64,000 bases of DNA from Wenzhouxiangella sp. AB-CW3 (GTDB lineage Bacteria > Pseudomonadota > Gammaproteobacteria > Xanthomonadales > Wenzhouxiangellaceae): NCBI RefSeq assembly GCF_014725735.1, contig NZ_CP061368.1, positions 207,001 through 271,000 on the forward strand, written 5' to 3'. Positions 32,324-41,548 of the stretch are shown here, piece after piece. The notes below the pieces were generated by a model, which had not been told where the DNA came from, searched no databases, and saw only the letters and a list, made by a program, of their open reading frames with translations. Position 1 is the stretch's first letter. Each line of letters begins with the position of its first letter. A program made the translations under genes and the position numbers.

Positions 32324-34756
32324 ATGCATTATCTGCCCACGACTCTGCTGCGGTTTTTCGTACTGGCACTCATCTCCATCTGCCTGGCAGCCGCCGCGGT
32401 TGCCGCCCCCATCATCCAGCCCGGCAAGCCCGGGGAAGACAGCCGCGAGATTTCGGCCGAAGATGCCATCAAGCTCGCCGCCGTGCGCTACTCGGCCGCC
32501 GATGTGCAGTTCATGACCGACATGATTCCGCACCATCAGCAGGCGCTGGACATGACCGTGCTGGTCGCCGATCGCACGGCCCGCAACGGCATGATCGAGC
32601 TGGCCCGTCGCATCGAGTCTTCGCAGAAGGACGAGATTGCCTACATGATCGAATGGCTGAGCGCGCGCGGCGAGCCGGTGCCCGACCGTGACTGGCGCGC
32701 CCATGGACACCATCATCATCACCACGGCATGGAGGGCATGGCGACCGAGGAGCAGATGGAAGAACTCGAAGCGGCCAGCGGTGATGACTTCGACACCCTG
32801 TTCCTCGAGCTGATGATCGAGCACCACCGCGGTGCGCTGGTGATGGTCGAGGACCTGCTCGACGCGCGCGGCGCGGCCCAGGATCCCGAAGTGTTCGAGT
32901 TTGCCCGCGACGTCAAGAACGACCAGGATGCCGAGATCGACCGCATGACTGTCATGCTGGCCAGCTATTCGCCCGATCCGCGCACCGGCCTGGCCGCCGG
33001 CTTTCGCGATGCCGGCGAGGCGATCCACAACATGGAGTTGCTGGTCTCGTTGCCCAAGCCCGACGGCTTCTTCGATCCGGACAACCCGGCCGCCCTGCCG
33101 ACCAGCCGCCTGCGTGAGTTGCAGGCAGAAGACAATGGTGAGGAACCTGAAGAGGACGAAGCCCGCGATCGCCCCTCGCTACTGGATTTTGCCAACACCG
33201 ACATGGCTTTCGCCGACGATTTGCTGGCCGTTGGCAATTACCACGGCTTCAAGCTCTACAACATCGCTGAGAACCGAACCCCGGAATTGGTCAGCGGCGT
33301 GGTCTGCCCCGGTGGGCAGGGCGATGTGTCCATCGTCGGCGATCTGCTGATCATGTCGGTCGAGCAGTTCCGTGGCCGCACCGACTGCGGGCTGCTTGGC
33401 GTGGCCGGCAAGGTCAGCGACGATCGCTTCCGCGGCCTGCGCATCTTCGATATTTCCGACCCGGCGCGCCCGAAGCAGGTCGGCCAGGTGCAGACCTGTC
33501 GCGGCTCGCACACCCACACCGTGGTTGCCGGTCCGGGCGAGGATGGCAAGCTCATTGTCTACAACTCCGGTACCGCCCCGGTGCGTGAAGAGGAGGAGAT
33601 GGACGGCTGCATCGACGAGGACCCCTGGCGCGACGATCAGACCGCGCTTTTTCGCATCGACGTGATCGAGATTCCTGTTGATCGGCCCGAAGACTCGCGC
33701 ATCGTGCACTCACCGGCGGTCTTTGCCGATCCCGATACCGGCATCCTGGCCGGCCTGTGGGAGCGCGGCGATCACGGCCCGGACACCCAGACCTCGGCCG
33801 AGACCAACCATTGCCATGACATCACGGTGTTTCCCGACAAGCAGATTGCCGCCGGCGCCTGCTCGGGCAACGGCATCCTGTTCGACATCTCCGACCCGGT
33901 CAATCCCGAGCGCATCCATGAAGTGGTCGACCCGAGCTTTGCCTACTGGCACTCGGCCACCTTCAGCAATGATGGCCGCAAGGTGATCTTCACCGACGAG
34001 TGGGGCGGCGGGACCCGGCCACGCTGCCGCGCCTCCGACCCGCTGACCTGGGGTGCGAACGCCATCTACGAGATCGTCGACAACGAACTGGTGTTCCGCT
34101 CCTACTACAAGATGCCGGCCCCGCAGACCGAGCAGGAAAACTGCGTGGCCCATAACGGCTCGCTGCTGCCCGTGCCCGGCCGCGACATCATGGTGCAGGC
34201 CTGGTACCAGGGCGGCATCTCGGTGTTCGATTTCACCGATGCGTCCAGCCCGAAGGAAATAGCCTTCTTCGACCGTGGTCCGATCGACGAGGAAGCACTG
34301 GTCACCGGCGGCTACTGGTCGGCCTACTGGTACCGCGGCCGCGTCTACGGCACCGAGATCGTGCGTGGCCTGGATGTACTCGAACTGCTGCCCAGCGACT
34401 ACCTCAGCGCCAACGAACTGGCCGCGGCACGGCTGGTCGACCAGGGTGATGCCTTCAATCCCCAGCAGCAGGACCAGGTCAGCTGGCCGGCCGAGCCGGT
34501 GGTGGCACGTGCCTGGCTCGACCAACTCGAGCGCGGCAAGCGTCTCGATGAGACGGAACTGGCCGCGATTCGCGAACTGCTCCGAACGGCCGACCACGTG
34601 CTGGCCAACGGTGAACCGGCCGGTGAGCTGCCAGAGCAACTGCGCGCTTGGTCGGCCAGAGTGGCCGAACAGGCCCGCGACCATGAGGGTCAGACCCGCC
34701 ACCGCCTGGCGGGCCTGTCCGGCACGCTTGAGGGCGTGGCCGGTCGGCTGAATTGA
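32324..34756 (+). CDS. Secreted DUF305-LVIVD repeat fusion protein
   Basis: An 810-residue exported protein (signal peptide about residues 1-28). Residues 50-225 are a DUF305 domain with two ferritin-like helical hairpins, each with the metal-type motif: FMTDMIPHHQQALDM and LFLELMIEHHRGALVM. A natural His-rich loop (HGHHHHHHGMEGM) lies between them. Residues 290-690 form an LVIVD beta-propeller (LLAVGNYHGFKLYNI, FRGLRIFDISDPARP, GGISVFDFTDASSPK). A short helical C-terminal region follows. DUF305 proteins are linked to copper or other metal handling; the propeller suggests cell-surface binding. It lies 95 bp after lanM on the same strand, but nothing ties it to the lanthipeptide pathway. Confidence 0.83.
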   Translation: MHYLPTTLLRFFVLALISICLAAAAVAAPIIQPGKPGEDSREISAEDAIKLAAVRYSAADVQFMTDMIPHHQQALDMTVLVADRTARNGMIELARRIESSQKDEIAYMIEWLSARGEPVPDRDWRAHGHHHHHHGMEGMATEEQMEELEAASGDDFDTLFLELMIEHHRGALVMVEDLLDARGAAQDPEVFEFARDVKNDQDAEIDRMTVMLASYSPDPRTGLAAGFRDAGEAIHNMELLVSLPKPDGFFDPDNPAALPTSRLRELQAEDNGEEPEEDEARDRPSLLDFANTDMAFADDLLAVGNYHGFKLYNIAENRTPELVSGVVCPGGQGDVSIVGDLLIMSVEQFRGRTDCGLLGVAGKVSDDRFRGLRIFDISDPARPKQVGQVQTCRGSHTHTVVAGPGEDGKLIVYNSGTAPVREEEEMDGCIDEDPWRDDQTALFRIDVIEIPVDRPEDSRIVHSPAVFADPDTGILAGLWERGDHGPDTQTSAETNHCHDITVFPDKQIAAGACSGNGILFDISDPVNPERIHEVVDPSFAYWHSATFSNDGRKVIFTDEWGGGTRPRCRASDPLTWGANAIYEIVDNELVFRSYYKMPAPQTEQENCVAHNGSLLPVPGRDIMVQAWYQGGISVFDFTDASSPKEIAFFDRGPIDEEALVTGGYWSAYWYRGRVYGTEIVRGLDVLELLPSDYLSANELAAARLVDQGDAFNPQQQDQVSWPAEPVVARAWLDQLERGKRLDETELAAIRELLRTADHVLANGEPAGELPEQLRAWSARVAEQARDHEGQTRHRLAGLSGTLEGVAGRLN

Positions 34757-34762
34757 TCGCCC

Positions 34763-34789
34763 GGCCACCCGGCAGCCTGCCGGGTGGCC
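34763..34789. terminator. Bidirectional terminator hairpin
   Basis: GGCCACCCGGC-agcct-GCCGGGTGGCC is a perfect 11-bp stem with a 5-nt loop. It sits between the convergent DUF305-LVIVD and lipoprotein genes, seven bases past the former's stop codon. A short pyrimidine stretch follows on the plus strand. Confidence 0.65.
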
Positions 34790-34804
34790 ATTCCTTGTGG
34801 CGAA

Positions 34805-35404
34805 CTACAGCGCGGCGCGCTCGCCGTCGCGCATCCGGATGCTGCCGATCCAGTCGACGTCGGCGCTCAGCGTGATCTCGCGATTGTCTTCGTCGGCGGC
34901 CATGACCTCGAAGGTGACCACCGGCGGGTTATCCCGGTCGATCTCCGGCAACACCACCCCGTTGGCGGCCAGGTCTTCGATCAGCTCCTCGGTAGAGGCC
35001 GTCCCGGGGCCGCCGCTGAAGCTCGGCCGCACGGAATTGATCTCGACCATGATTCGGCCGGGCTCGCGGTCCTGGACCAGTCCGCCGATGCGCAGGGCCA
35101 GCGTGACCGGTTCGCCGCGAAACTCCAGCGGCGGGTTGTCGAACTCGGTCATGTCGCGATGATCGGCGTTGAGCGAAAAACGGATGGTGCTCATGTCCAG
35201 GCTGGCGTCCGCAAACTCCAGCCCGGCCTCGAGCAGAGTGGCCTCGCCGCGCCATTCCATGCCGCGCATGCCGATATCGCCCAGGTAGAAGGCGTGACCA
35301 TTGGTCGCGGCCGGTGCATCCTCGCCATTCGACTCGTCGACACCGCACCCGGTCAGCAACGGCAGCGCAAGCGGCAGGGCCAGCAGGATGGTTCTGAATT
35401 TCAT
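34805..35404 (-). CDS. Putative outer-membrane lipoprotein of unknown function
   Basis: A 199-residue protein starting with a lipoprotein signal (LLALPLALPLLTGC, with the lipidated Cys at residue 20). The mature part is rich in beta strands and acidic residues, with amphipathic stretches such as MSTIRFSLNADHRDMTEFDNP and PPVVTFEVMAADEDNREITLSADVDW. The pattern faintly recalls YceI-type lipocalin folds, but I cannot confirm that. An AAGGAG site is spaced seven bases before ATG 35402-35404. Its neighbours diverge (kinase-like gene) or converge (DUF305 protein), so it is a single-gene unit. Confidence 0.7.
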   Translation of the reverse strand: MKFRTILLALPLALPLLTGCGVDESNGEDAPAATNGHAFYLGDIGMRGMEWRGEATLLEAGLEFADASLDMSTIRFSLNADHRDMTEFDNPPLEFRGEPVTLALRIGGLVQDREPGRIMVEINSVRPSFSGGPGTASTEELIEDLAANGVVLPEIDRDNPPVVTFEVMAADEDNREITLSADVDWIGSIRMRDGERAAL

Positions 35405-35534
35405 GGCTTTTCTCCTTGGTTGTCGGGTGAATTCGAGGCGGCTTGCCCGGGAACAGACTGTCGCGGCGCTTGCCGCCAGCCCGGGGCTCCAGTACAGTTT
35501 TGTGTGACGGTCCTCAACTATAACGATTATTCCA

Positions 35535-38381
35535 TTGACCGAATCCCTGTTTCGCCGCTGGTTGTCGCTCTGGCGCTCTGATCGTGAGCTGCATGGAACG
35601 GCACTTCAGCGCAGCCTGCGCCGTGAGCAGATGCTGGTGGCCAGTTTTGCCCGTCTCATGCCGGGCGTGCCGCTGTTGCCCGATCGCAGCGGCGAGGATG
35701 ACTCGGTGCTCGGTCGGGCCGGGTTCGCCGGGCTTCAGGCCAGGCCCACGCGCATCGTTGCCTGTTCCAGTTCGGCCGTCTGCTACGTGGCGCTGCGTTT
35801 TCAGTATCACTCCTCGCCGGGCCGCTTCCGCATCTTCAATACCGGGCGCGTCCGGATCTACGCGCGCATCGAGGACCCACTGTACAGGCAGCGCCGGCGT
35901 CACGACGTCGCCGAAGTCCGACGCGATGCCGAGTTGCGCTCAGGCTACTTCGAGCGGGTCTTCATGCTGCTCAATGCCCACGGGCAGGGCAGCAGCGCCG
36001 TGGCCGACTGGATGGCGCAGTGGCTGCCGGACGGTGGCGAAGTGGCCGCGCGCGACTTGCAGGCCGCGGTGCAAAACTTCGATCACAGCATGACGCTCGA
36101 TGGTCGGGCCGAGCGCTGTAATCGCGAGCCGTTCCGGCAGGCCATGCGCCATTTCGACTTCGAAGCCGGCACGCCACCATCGGGTCCGGTGTCGCTGCGG
36201 CTGTGTCTGCGCCCGCACCGCCAGCCCGACGGCCATTACCGTCAGTCGCTGCTGACCCTGTTTCTGGGCAATCGCCGCGGTCCGGCTTTTCGCGGACGCG
36301 ATGGCCGGGTGCGATTCCTGCCGCCGGGCGACGCCTTTGAAGCCCGCTTCAACGCCCTGGCCGAATCCCGGGTGCGCGATCGCCTGATCAGCATCGGCAA
36401 GCCGTCATATCGCAAGACCGCCGAGCAGCGCATCTGGGGTGCCGGTGAGGAGTGCGCAGCCTGCTTTCACAACCTGGACCATTTCGTCATGCAGGGGCGG
36501 CGCTGGATGCTGGAGCGCATGGCCGATGGCATGCCGGCCATGCGCGGGCACCATCGCAACGTGGCGGTTTACCGCAGCGAGCGGCACCGGGTCGCGGTCA
36601 AGGCCGTGCCGTTCGAATCGGTCGGCGACCTGGTGCGACTGATCCAGGCGCATCAGTACGTGCACACCGTGCAGGCACCTGCGTTGCTGGACCGCGCGCG
36701 TCACGGCAAGGCCCTGGCACGCGACATCATTGCCGGTACCCTGACCGCGCTGCATGCCGAAAGGCCGGCCACTGACACACCGGACGCACCCTGGCCGGAG
36801 TATCCGCCGGCGCCGTCGCCGCGGCAGTTTCTGCGCCACCTCGGGCCGTTGCTGCACCAGGTGTGGGTCGACGACGAATACAAGCTCTTGCTGGCCGTGA
36901 CCGACTGGAATGCCGACGGCATGCTGTCGGACTTCGACGCCCGGCGTCGCCTGGTCGAGGACTGCCCCCTGAGCTATCGCCTGCGCATGGCGGCCAACCT
37001 CATGCGCAACGGGCACCGGTTGCTGGCCGATGACGTCACCCATACCGATCTGAAACCGGAGAACATCCTCAACTGCCCCGGGCCGGCCTTTGCCGCCCAG
37101 CGCAAGGCGCGCGAGCAGGGCTGGGAGCGATTGTCCGATGCCGAGGTGCGGGCCATTGCCGAGGGTGAAGCGATGCTGGAGGGCGATCATTCCGGCATCT
37201 ATTTCGGCCGCGAGGGCGGCGTCGACAACATCAAGCCCGGCGAGGGTCTGCCGACCTCCCTGGCTTATTCGAACTGGCGTTTCACCGGGCTGGGGCTGAC
37301 CCGGGGGCTGCGCCCCACCCACCTGAAAGTGGCGCGGGACGACCGGCCGGGGCTGGACGCGCTGGTGCTGGAGCAGGATGTCGCCAACCGGGGCGCCACC
37401 GCCTGGGAAATCGTCTACGGCGGGCTGGAAGACTGCATCCCCTCTTCGCGGTGGCAGCAACGCCAGGCCGCCCGGGACACCGCGCAGATGCGCGTGGCGA
37501 CCTGCCTGGACCAGGCCATTGCCTTGCGCCGCAGCGGGCGGAAAGATCCGGAAGTGATACAGTCGCTGGAACGGGCCATGTGCGACTGCGACCGGCGCCT
37601 GCTTGACCTGGTCAGTCTGCGTTCCGAATGCATCGAGCATAAGCGCTGTCTCAGCCCGCTGTTCCAGCAGGCGCGCGACAATCGCCATGGCCATGCCGTC
37701 TGGATCGATCCCCGTGTCATCGACATGCTCGACCATCTCGCCTGCGATACCCGCCACCCGGATCTCGACCGTCAGCGCGCCGCCAAGCTCTACCGCACCG
37801 CCGAAACCCTGTTTCGGGCCGAGGCCACGCGGCTGGAAACCGCCGACTACCAGACCGCCTGCATTCGCCGCCTAAAACTTGTGAGCTACATGAACAGCCG
37901 CCGCCTGCACTTCAACCCCGACAGCGGCCTGCTGGGGCTGGCCGACATCGAACAGCAACTGGCCCGGCTGAATGCGCTGGTCGAGTCCATGTCCGACCCG
38001 CGCCACGCCCTGGCCGGCTTCGCGGCCGCCTGGCAGCGAGCCCGGCAGTGGGGATTCAGTGTCATCGAAACGGTGGCGGAGCTTCGCGCCGAACAAGACG
38101 ATGCCGATTCCGACTTCGTTGCCGATGCCGTTCCCGCGCCGGAGGCCCGTTCGGCCTTGCTGGAACTGGCACGCTCGACCCTGATGCGGGAGCATGCCCG
38201 CCAGCAACGCGAAGAGTCGCGGGAAGACGAACAGCGCATCCGTCCGCCCCATCTCGGCCTGCTCGAGCCACGCCGGCCACGGCTCTACCAGAAGCACGGC
38301 GAGACATGCCGGGGATACACGCTGGGGCAGGGAACGACAATGGCCGGGTCAGGCGTCAATCCGGATTCGGTGGAGGTCTGA
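35535..38381 (+). CDS. Large protein with eukaryotic-like protein-kinase motifs
   Basis: A 948-residue protein not matching any family I know end to end. Residues 350-360 read like kinase strand beta-3 (RVAVKAVPF, candidate ATP-binding Lys356). Residues 503-510 are a near-perfect catalytic loop HTDLKPEN, where Asp505, Lys507 and Asn510 correspond to the HRDLKPEN of Ser/Thr kinases. No DFG is seen at normal spacing; a possible equivalent is LVLEQDVANRG about 110 residues later, after an insertion. The first 330 residues and the last 300 are of unknown function. No membrane helix or signal is obvious. The start is uncertain: TTG 35535 gives MTESLFRRWL; no Shine-Dalgarno is visible. It is divergent from the lipoprotein gene. 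Confidence 0.65.
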   Translation: MTESLFRRWLSLWRSDRELHGTALQRSLRREQMLVASFARLMPGVPLLPDRSGEDDSVLGRAGFAGLQARPTRIVACSSSAVCYVALRFQYHSSPGRFRIFNTGRVRIYARIEDPLYRQRRRHDVAEVRRDAELRSGYFERVFMLLNAHGQGSSAVADWMAQWLPDGGEVAARDLQAAVQNFDHSMTLDGRAERCNREPFRQAMRHFDFEAGTPPSGPVSLRLCLRPHRQPDGHYRQSLLTLFLGNRRGPAFRGRDGRVRFLPPGDAFEARFNALAESRVRDRLISIGKPSYRKTAEQRIWGAGEECAACFHNLDHFVMQGRRWMLERMADGMPAMRGHHRNVAVYRSERHRVAVKAVPFESVGDLVRLIQAHQYVHTVQAPALLDRARHGKALARDIIAGTLTALHAERPATDTPDAPWPEYPPAPSPRQFLRHLGPLLHQVWVDDEYKLLLAVTDWNADGMLSDFDARRRLVEDCPLSYRLRMAANLMRNGHRLLADDVTHTDLKPENILNCPGPAFAAQRKAREQGWERLSDAEVRAIAEGEAMLEGDHSGIYFGREGGVDNIKPGEGLPTSLAYSNWRFTGLGLTRGLRPTHLKVARDDRPGLDALVLEQDVANRGATAWEIVYGGLEDCIPSSRWQQRQAARDTAQMRVATCLDQAIALRRSGRKDPEVIQSLERAMCDCDRRLLDLVSLRSECIEHKRCLSPLFQQARDNRHGHAVWIDPRVIDMLDHLACDTRHPDLDRQRAAKLYRTAETLFRAEATRLETADYQTACIRRLKLVSYMNSRRLHFNPDSGLLGLADIEQQLARLNALVESMSDPRHALAGFAAAWQRARQWGFSVIETVAELRAEQDDADSDFVADAVPAPEARSALLELARSTLMREHARQQREESREDEQRIRPPHLGLLEPRRPRLYQKHGETCRGYTLGQGTTMAGSGVNPDSVEV

Positions 38382-38425
38382 ACCGCTCGCCTGCCGCGAC
38401 AGAATGGCCGATGTAAACGGGAAAA

Positions 38426-38501
38426 TGGTGGAGCCGAGGGGAATCGAACCCCTGACCTCAGCAGTGCGATTGCTGCGCTCTCCCAACTGAGCTACGGCCC
38501 C
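38426..38501 (-). tRNA. tRNA-Ala(CGC)
   Basis: 76 nt on the minus strand including an encoded CCA (38426-38428). The acceptor stem GGGGCCG/CGGCTCC contains the G3:U70 wobble pair that identifies alanine tRNA. The D-arm has AGCTCAGTTGGGAGAGC. The anticodon stem CAGCA/TGCTG holds the loop ATCGCAC, giving anticodon CGC (codon GCG). The T-arm has AGGGGTTCGATTCCCCT. The CGC isoacceptor fits a GC-rich genome. Confidence 0.95.
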
Positions 38502-38553
38502 ACGAACCTCGGCAGACGCCGCCGCCTGGCAGCAGCGCATTCGGGCGGGTGGC

Positions 38554-38580
38554 ATTATAGCGGTTTTGCCGGCGCGACAA
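38554..38580 (-). promoter_or_regulatory. Promoter of tRNA-Ala
   Basis: On the minus strand a perfect TATAAT (38554-38559) lies 53 bp upstream of the tRNA 5' end, with TTGTCG (38575-38580) as a -35 at a short 15-bp spacing. A GC-rich stretch follows the -10, as in stringent discriminators. Confidence 0.5.
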
Positions 38581-38787
38581 CAGTCTCCCGGTGTCACGCG
38601 CCGGCCTGGCGCGGCGGCGTTGTCAGGCTGTCGTTCCGGTGTGCGCGAGACGTCCGCGGGGAATTGCCGCGATTGAAATCACGCTGTGTCTATAATAATG
38701 TGATGTACTGCCGAAATGACTTTTGACAAGATGCCAAGGCGCCGATAGCATGAATATCCGTACCGCGCAAGTCCGAGGTCAGCGGCC

Positions 38788-39288
38788 GTGAAAAATCTGA
38801 GCAAGGGCATCGGTCTGATCGAACTGATGATCACCGTCGTGGTCCTGGTCGTGCTGGCCAACTTCGCCGTGCCCAACTTCATGCAGTTCATCCAGTCCAA
38901 TCGCGTCACCGCAGAGGCCAATTCACTGGTCTCGGCACTCAACTTTGCCCGCTCCGAGGCCGTCAAGCGCGGTGAGGATGTGCGCCTGTGCGCATCCAGC
39001 GATGGTCTGACCTGCGGTGGCGACTGGGCCGATGGCTGGGTGGTTCGAGTCGGCAATGACATGCTGCGCCAGTGGGACGGGCTGCCGGACCGTTTCACGA
39101 TCGTCTCGGACGACGACGATGAAATCGACTTTGATGCCATGGGCGCGGTAGCCGGCGCCACTGCGGGTAACTTCAGTTTCAGCCTGCATGTGCAGCCGGC
39201 CAACTGCAGCGCGGGGCAAACGCTGCGACGTACTGTCGATGTCTCCCACGTGGGGCGTGCCCAGGTAATGGTCGAGCCCTGTGAATGA
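38788..39288 (+). CDS. fimT: GspH/FimT-family minor pseudopilin
   Basis: A 166-residue type IV pilin-like protein. The leader MKNLSKG is cut by PilD before IGLIELMITVVVLVVLANFAVP, so the mature protein starts with Ile rather than the usual Phe, with the conserved Glu5 kept. The globular part has the GspH signature NRVTAEANSLVSALNFARSEAVKRGEDV and a disulfide-ready pair in RLCASSDGLTCGGDW. FimT/FimU-type proteins form the pilus tip complex with PilV, PilW, PilX and PilY1, which follow in order. GTG 38788 is the start. A TATAAT at 38691 is the only promoter-like hexamer upstream. Confidence 0.88.
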   Translation: MKNLSKGIGLIELMITVVVLVVLANFAVPNFMQFIQSNRVTAEANSLVSALNFARSEAVKRGEDVRLCASSDGLTCGGDWADGWVVRVGNDMLRQWDGLPDRFTIVSDDDDEIDFDAMGAVAGATAGNFSFSLHVQPANCSAGQTLRRTVDVSHVGRAQVMVEPCE

Positions 39289-39343
39289 TGTGATGCCCAT
39301 GATTGCGACCAGTCCAAGGATGATCGACAAGGAGTGCAGTGCA

Positions 39344-39739
39344 ATGGTAGCGCCTGGCGCCGTCCCCCGTGCTCAGCGTGGCCTGACCCTGATCGAGGTA
39401 CTGATTGCCGTGGTCGTGCTGGCGCTGGGTCTGCTGGCCGTGGCGGCCATGCAGTCCAATGCCCTGGTCAACAGCCACAGCGCCCACCATTACTCGCTCG
39501 CCACCACATTGGCCGGGGATGCGCTCGACCGGGTGCGCGCCGGCGACACGCCGGCCCAGGTCAACAGCTATTACACGAGCAACAGCTCCCGTTACAACGC
39601 ACAATTCCCCGGTAGTGTCACCATCACTGTCAATGAACAGGGCAACCAGGCTGTCGCCACCGTGACCTGGTCGGACGATCGCATCACCGATAACGGCAGC
39701 GCGACCCAGGAAACGGTCACTCTGAGGAGTCGGCTATGA
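39344..39739 (+). CDS. pilV: Type IV pilus modification protein PilV
   Basis: A 131-residue PilV. The leader ends in QRG before LTLIEVLIAVVVLALGLLAVAAMQ, the class III pilin-like N-terminal helix with Glu5, followed by a small beta domain (GSVTITVNEQGNQAVATVTW). The frame extends back to 39281 overlapping fimT, but I choose ATG 39344 because AAGGAG lies nine bases upstream and the leader then has a normal length. Its stop overlaps the pilW ATG by 4 bp. It acts in the minor-pilin priming complex. Confidence 0.87.
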   Translation: MVAPGAVPRAQRGLTLIEVLIAVVVLALGLLAVAAMQSNALVNSHSAHHYSLATTLAGDALDRVRAGDTPAQVNSYYTSNSSRYNAQFPGSVTITVNEQGNQAVATVTWSDDRITDNGSATQETVTLRSRL

Positions 39740-40914
39740 GGCAGACATTGTTCAACCGCCGTGCACGCGGCTTCTCGTTGATCGAACTGTTGATTGCGCT
39801 GATTCTCGGCCTGCTGGTTACTGGCGCGCTGGTGCAGTTGTTCCTGGCCAACCGGCTGACCTACAGCGTTTCCGACGGCCTGGTCCGGGCCCAGGAAAGT
39901 GCGCGCTATTCCATGGAACGCCTTAACCGCGATCTGCGCATGGCCGGCTCGGCACCCATGTGCAGTGGTGCGCCGGTCGAGCTCAATCTCATTATCGATA
40001 CTTCAGGTGCTGACGGTGATGTTGCGGATATCGTGAATGCCGGCGGAATCATGCTGTTTGACTATACCAACACCGGAGCTGGCGATACTTATGCTTTTCC
40101 GGAGTATGGGCCCGGAAATAGCAACAATTGGGACCACTTCGATGGTAGCAGCCTGCCGCCTGCCCTGGCGGGGCGGGCGCTGGCCGGTACGGATGTCATC
40201 GCCCTGCGAACCATGGAGGCTGTGACCGGCATTACCGGTTGCACGGGGTCACCGCCCAACAACCCCAATGCCAGTGCTCTGAATGTGTGTCCAGATGATG
40301 ACCCCGGCGGTAGTGTCGGTTCCGCCAATACCGGAGTCGACCAAGGAACTGTTGTAACCGCGGTTGACTGCACTGCTGGCGTCGGCGACATCTTTGTCAA
40401 TAACAACAATGCCAACGCATCTGCCTTCAATCGGGGCCAGGGAAACAACCACACCGGCGTGCGCAATCGTAACGTCAATTGGAGCCATTCCTATCGCGAA
40501 AACACAGAGTTCTATCGTTCCGAGGTGATCTACTATTTTATCGGCCTGAGTGCCGGGTCCACGGCCGCCCGTCCGCGGCCGGCTCTGTTCCGGGTACGCA
40601 ACTGCAACGCTGCGAATGCGGCGAATTGCGTTTTCGAGGAACTGGCCGAGGGCGTGGAAAACCTCCAGGTCTTTGTCCGTACCGAAGGCGACAACACCTT
40701 CCGTGACCCGCGCGACAACGCGATCGGCGACTGGAGCAATGTGGCCGCCGTCGAGCTGAACCTGGTGCTGGTCTCGCCCGAGGAAGTCGACAACAAGGAT
40801 CTGGCCCAGACCATTGACCTTGGCAATGGTCTGAACGTGAACGTGGACGACCGGCGCATCCGGGTGGTCTATTCCAATACCGTGGCGGTGCGCAATCGCA
40901 TCATCGTGCGCTGA
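39736..40914 (+). CDS. pilW: Type IV pilus assembly protein PilW
   Basis: A 392-residue PilW. The prepilin leader MRQTLFNRRARG precedes FSLIELLIALILGLLVTGALVQLF, with Glu5 present. Then comes the family motif RAQESARYSMERLNRDLRMAG and a large beta-rich globular part. A Cys-containing loop is near residues 165-220 and the region RPRPALFRVRNCNAANAANC is near 280. The base composition of the middle part (about 40000-40500) is visibly less GC-rich than its surroundings, consistent with a fast-evolving exposed domain. It is translationally coupled to pilV and 12 bp from pilX. Confidence 0.88.
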   Translation: MRQTLFNRRARGFSLIELLIALILGLLVTGALVQLFLANRLTYSVSDGLVRAQESARYSMERLNRDLRMAGSAPMCSGAPVELNLIIDTSGADGDVADIVNAGGIMLFDYTNTGAGDTYAFPEYGPGNSNNWDHFDGSSLPPALAGRALAGTDVIALRTMEAVTGITGCTGSPPNNPNASALNVCPDDDPGGSVGSANTGVDQGTVVTAVDCTAGVGDIFVNNNNANASAFNRGQGNNHTGVRNRNVNWSHSYRENTEFYRSEVIYYFIGLSAGSTAARPRPALFRVRNCNAANAANCVFEELAEGVENLQVFVRTEGDNTFRDPRDNAIGDWSNVAAVELNLVLVSPEEVDNKDLAQTIDLGNGLNVNVDDRRIRVVYSNTVAVRNRIIVR

Positions 40915-40926
40915 CGGCAGGAGCCC

Positions 40927-41523
40927 ATGAACATGCAAAACCACCCCCAAGCAATTGTTGCACCGGCACGCGGACTGGCGCTGATCATGGCGCTGATCTT
41001 TCTGCTGATCCTGACCATACTGGGCCTGGGCGCCATGCAGAACACCGTGTTGCAGGAACGCATGGCCGGCAGTTACGCCGAGCGCAACCAGGCGCTGCAG
41101 ATGGCCGAGCTGGCCGCGCGCACCGCCGAGCGCGATTTCCGCGCCGCCAAATGCGCGGGGCTGGACTATCCATTCGTCAGCCTGGAAGAGCGGCCGGCCG
41201 CTTGCCCGACCGCGCGCGCCTGCGGTGGCAGCGCCGTGGTGGCCGATGCCGACTGCATGGACGCACTGAGCTGGATTTCCGATTCCACCGGCGATGGCGA
41301 GGCCCGGTATGTGGCCCTGGAGCTGCCGCCGGATTGTGGACTCAAGGAGGGGGAAACCGAAAACCCGAACGAGGGTCCGGATGGCATGCCGGAATACTCA
41401 TCGTCGCGGGACACCATCCTGGTGCTGGCCCATGGAATCGGCCCGGCCGGTACCGGCCAGGTAATCCTGCAGACGATGTATTTTGGTGGCGCCCTGGAAG
41501 GCATCGGGTCGGATGGCTGTTGA
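40927..41523 (+). CDS. pilX: Type IV pilus assembly protein PilX
   Basis: A 198-residue PilX. The N-terminal RGLALIMALIFLLILTILGLGAMQNTVLQERMAGSYAERNQALQMAE has the family's long hydrophobic helix, and lacks the Glu5 of major pilins, as PilX proteins often do. The MAGxxxERNxALQxAE motif is diagnostic. Four Cys in the C-terminal half may form disulfides. It links PilW and PilY1 in the tip complex. The start ATG AAC ATG leaves 1-3 residues uncertain. pilY1 begins 25 bp downstream. Confidence 0.87.
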   Translation: MNMQNHPQAIVAPARGLALIMALIFLLILTILGLGAMQNTVLQERMAGSYAERNQALQMAELAARTAERDFRAAKCAGLDYPFVSLEERPAACPTARACGGSAVVADADCMDALSWISDSTGDGEARYVALELPPDCGLKEGETENPNEGPDGMPEYSSSRDTILVLAHGIGPAGTGQVILQTMYFGGALEGIGSDGC

Positions 41524-41548
41524 ACATGTGGCAGACGGGAGTTACACA

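Noticed and set aside
32704-32740. His6 run as an engineered tag
   Set aside because: It lies inside a native DUF305 domain loop in a natural operon setting, mixes with Gly and Met, and no vector sequence is near.
36405-37757. 450-codon open frame antisense to the kinase-like gene
   Set aside because: The sense strand has HTDLKPEN and VAVK motifs and continuous coding over 948 codons; the antisense frame has no recognisable motif.
38691-38696. TATAAT as the promoter of the pilin operon
   Set aside because: No -35 hexamer lies at 16-18 bp (TTGAAA is only 12 bp away), so I did not list it as a promoter, though a regulator-dependent promoter is possible.
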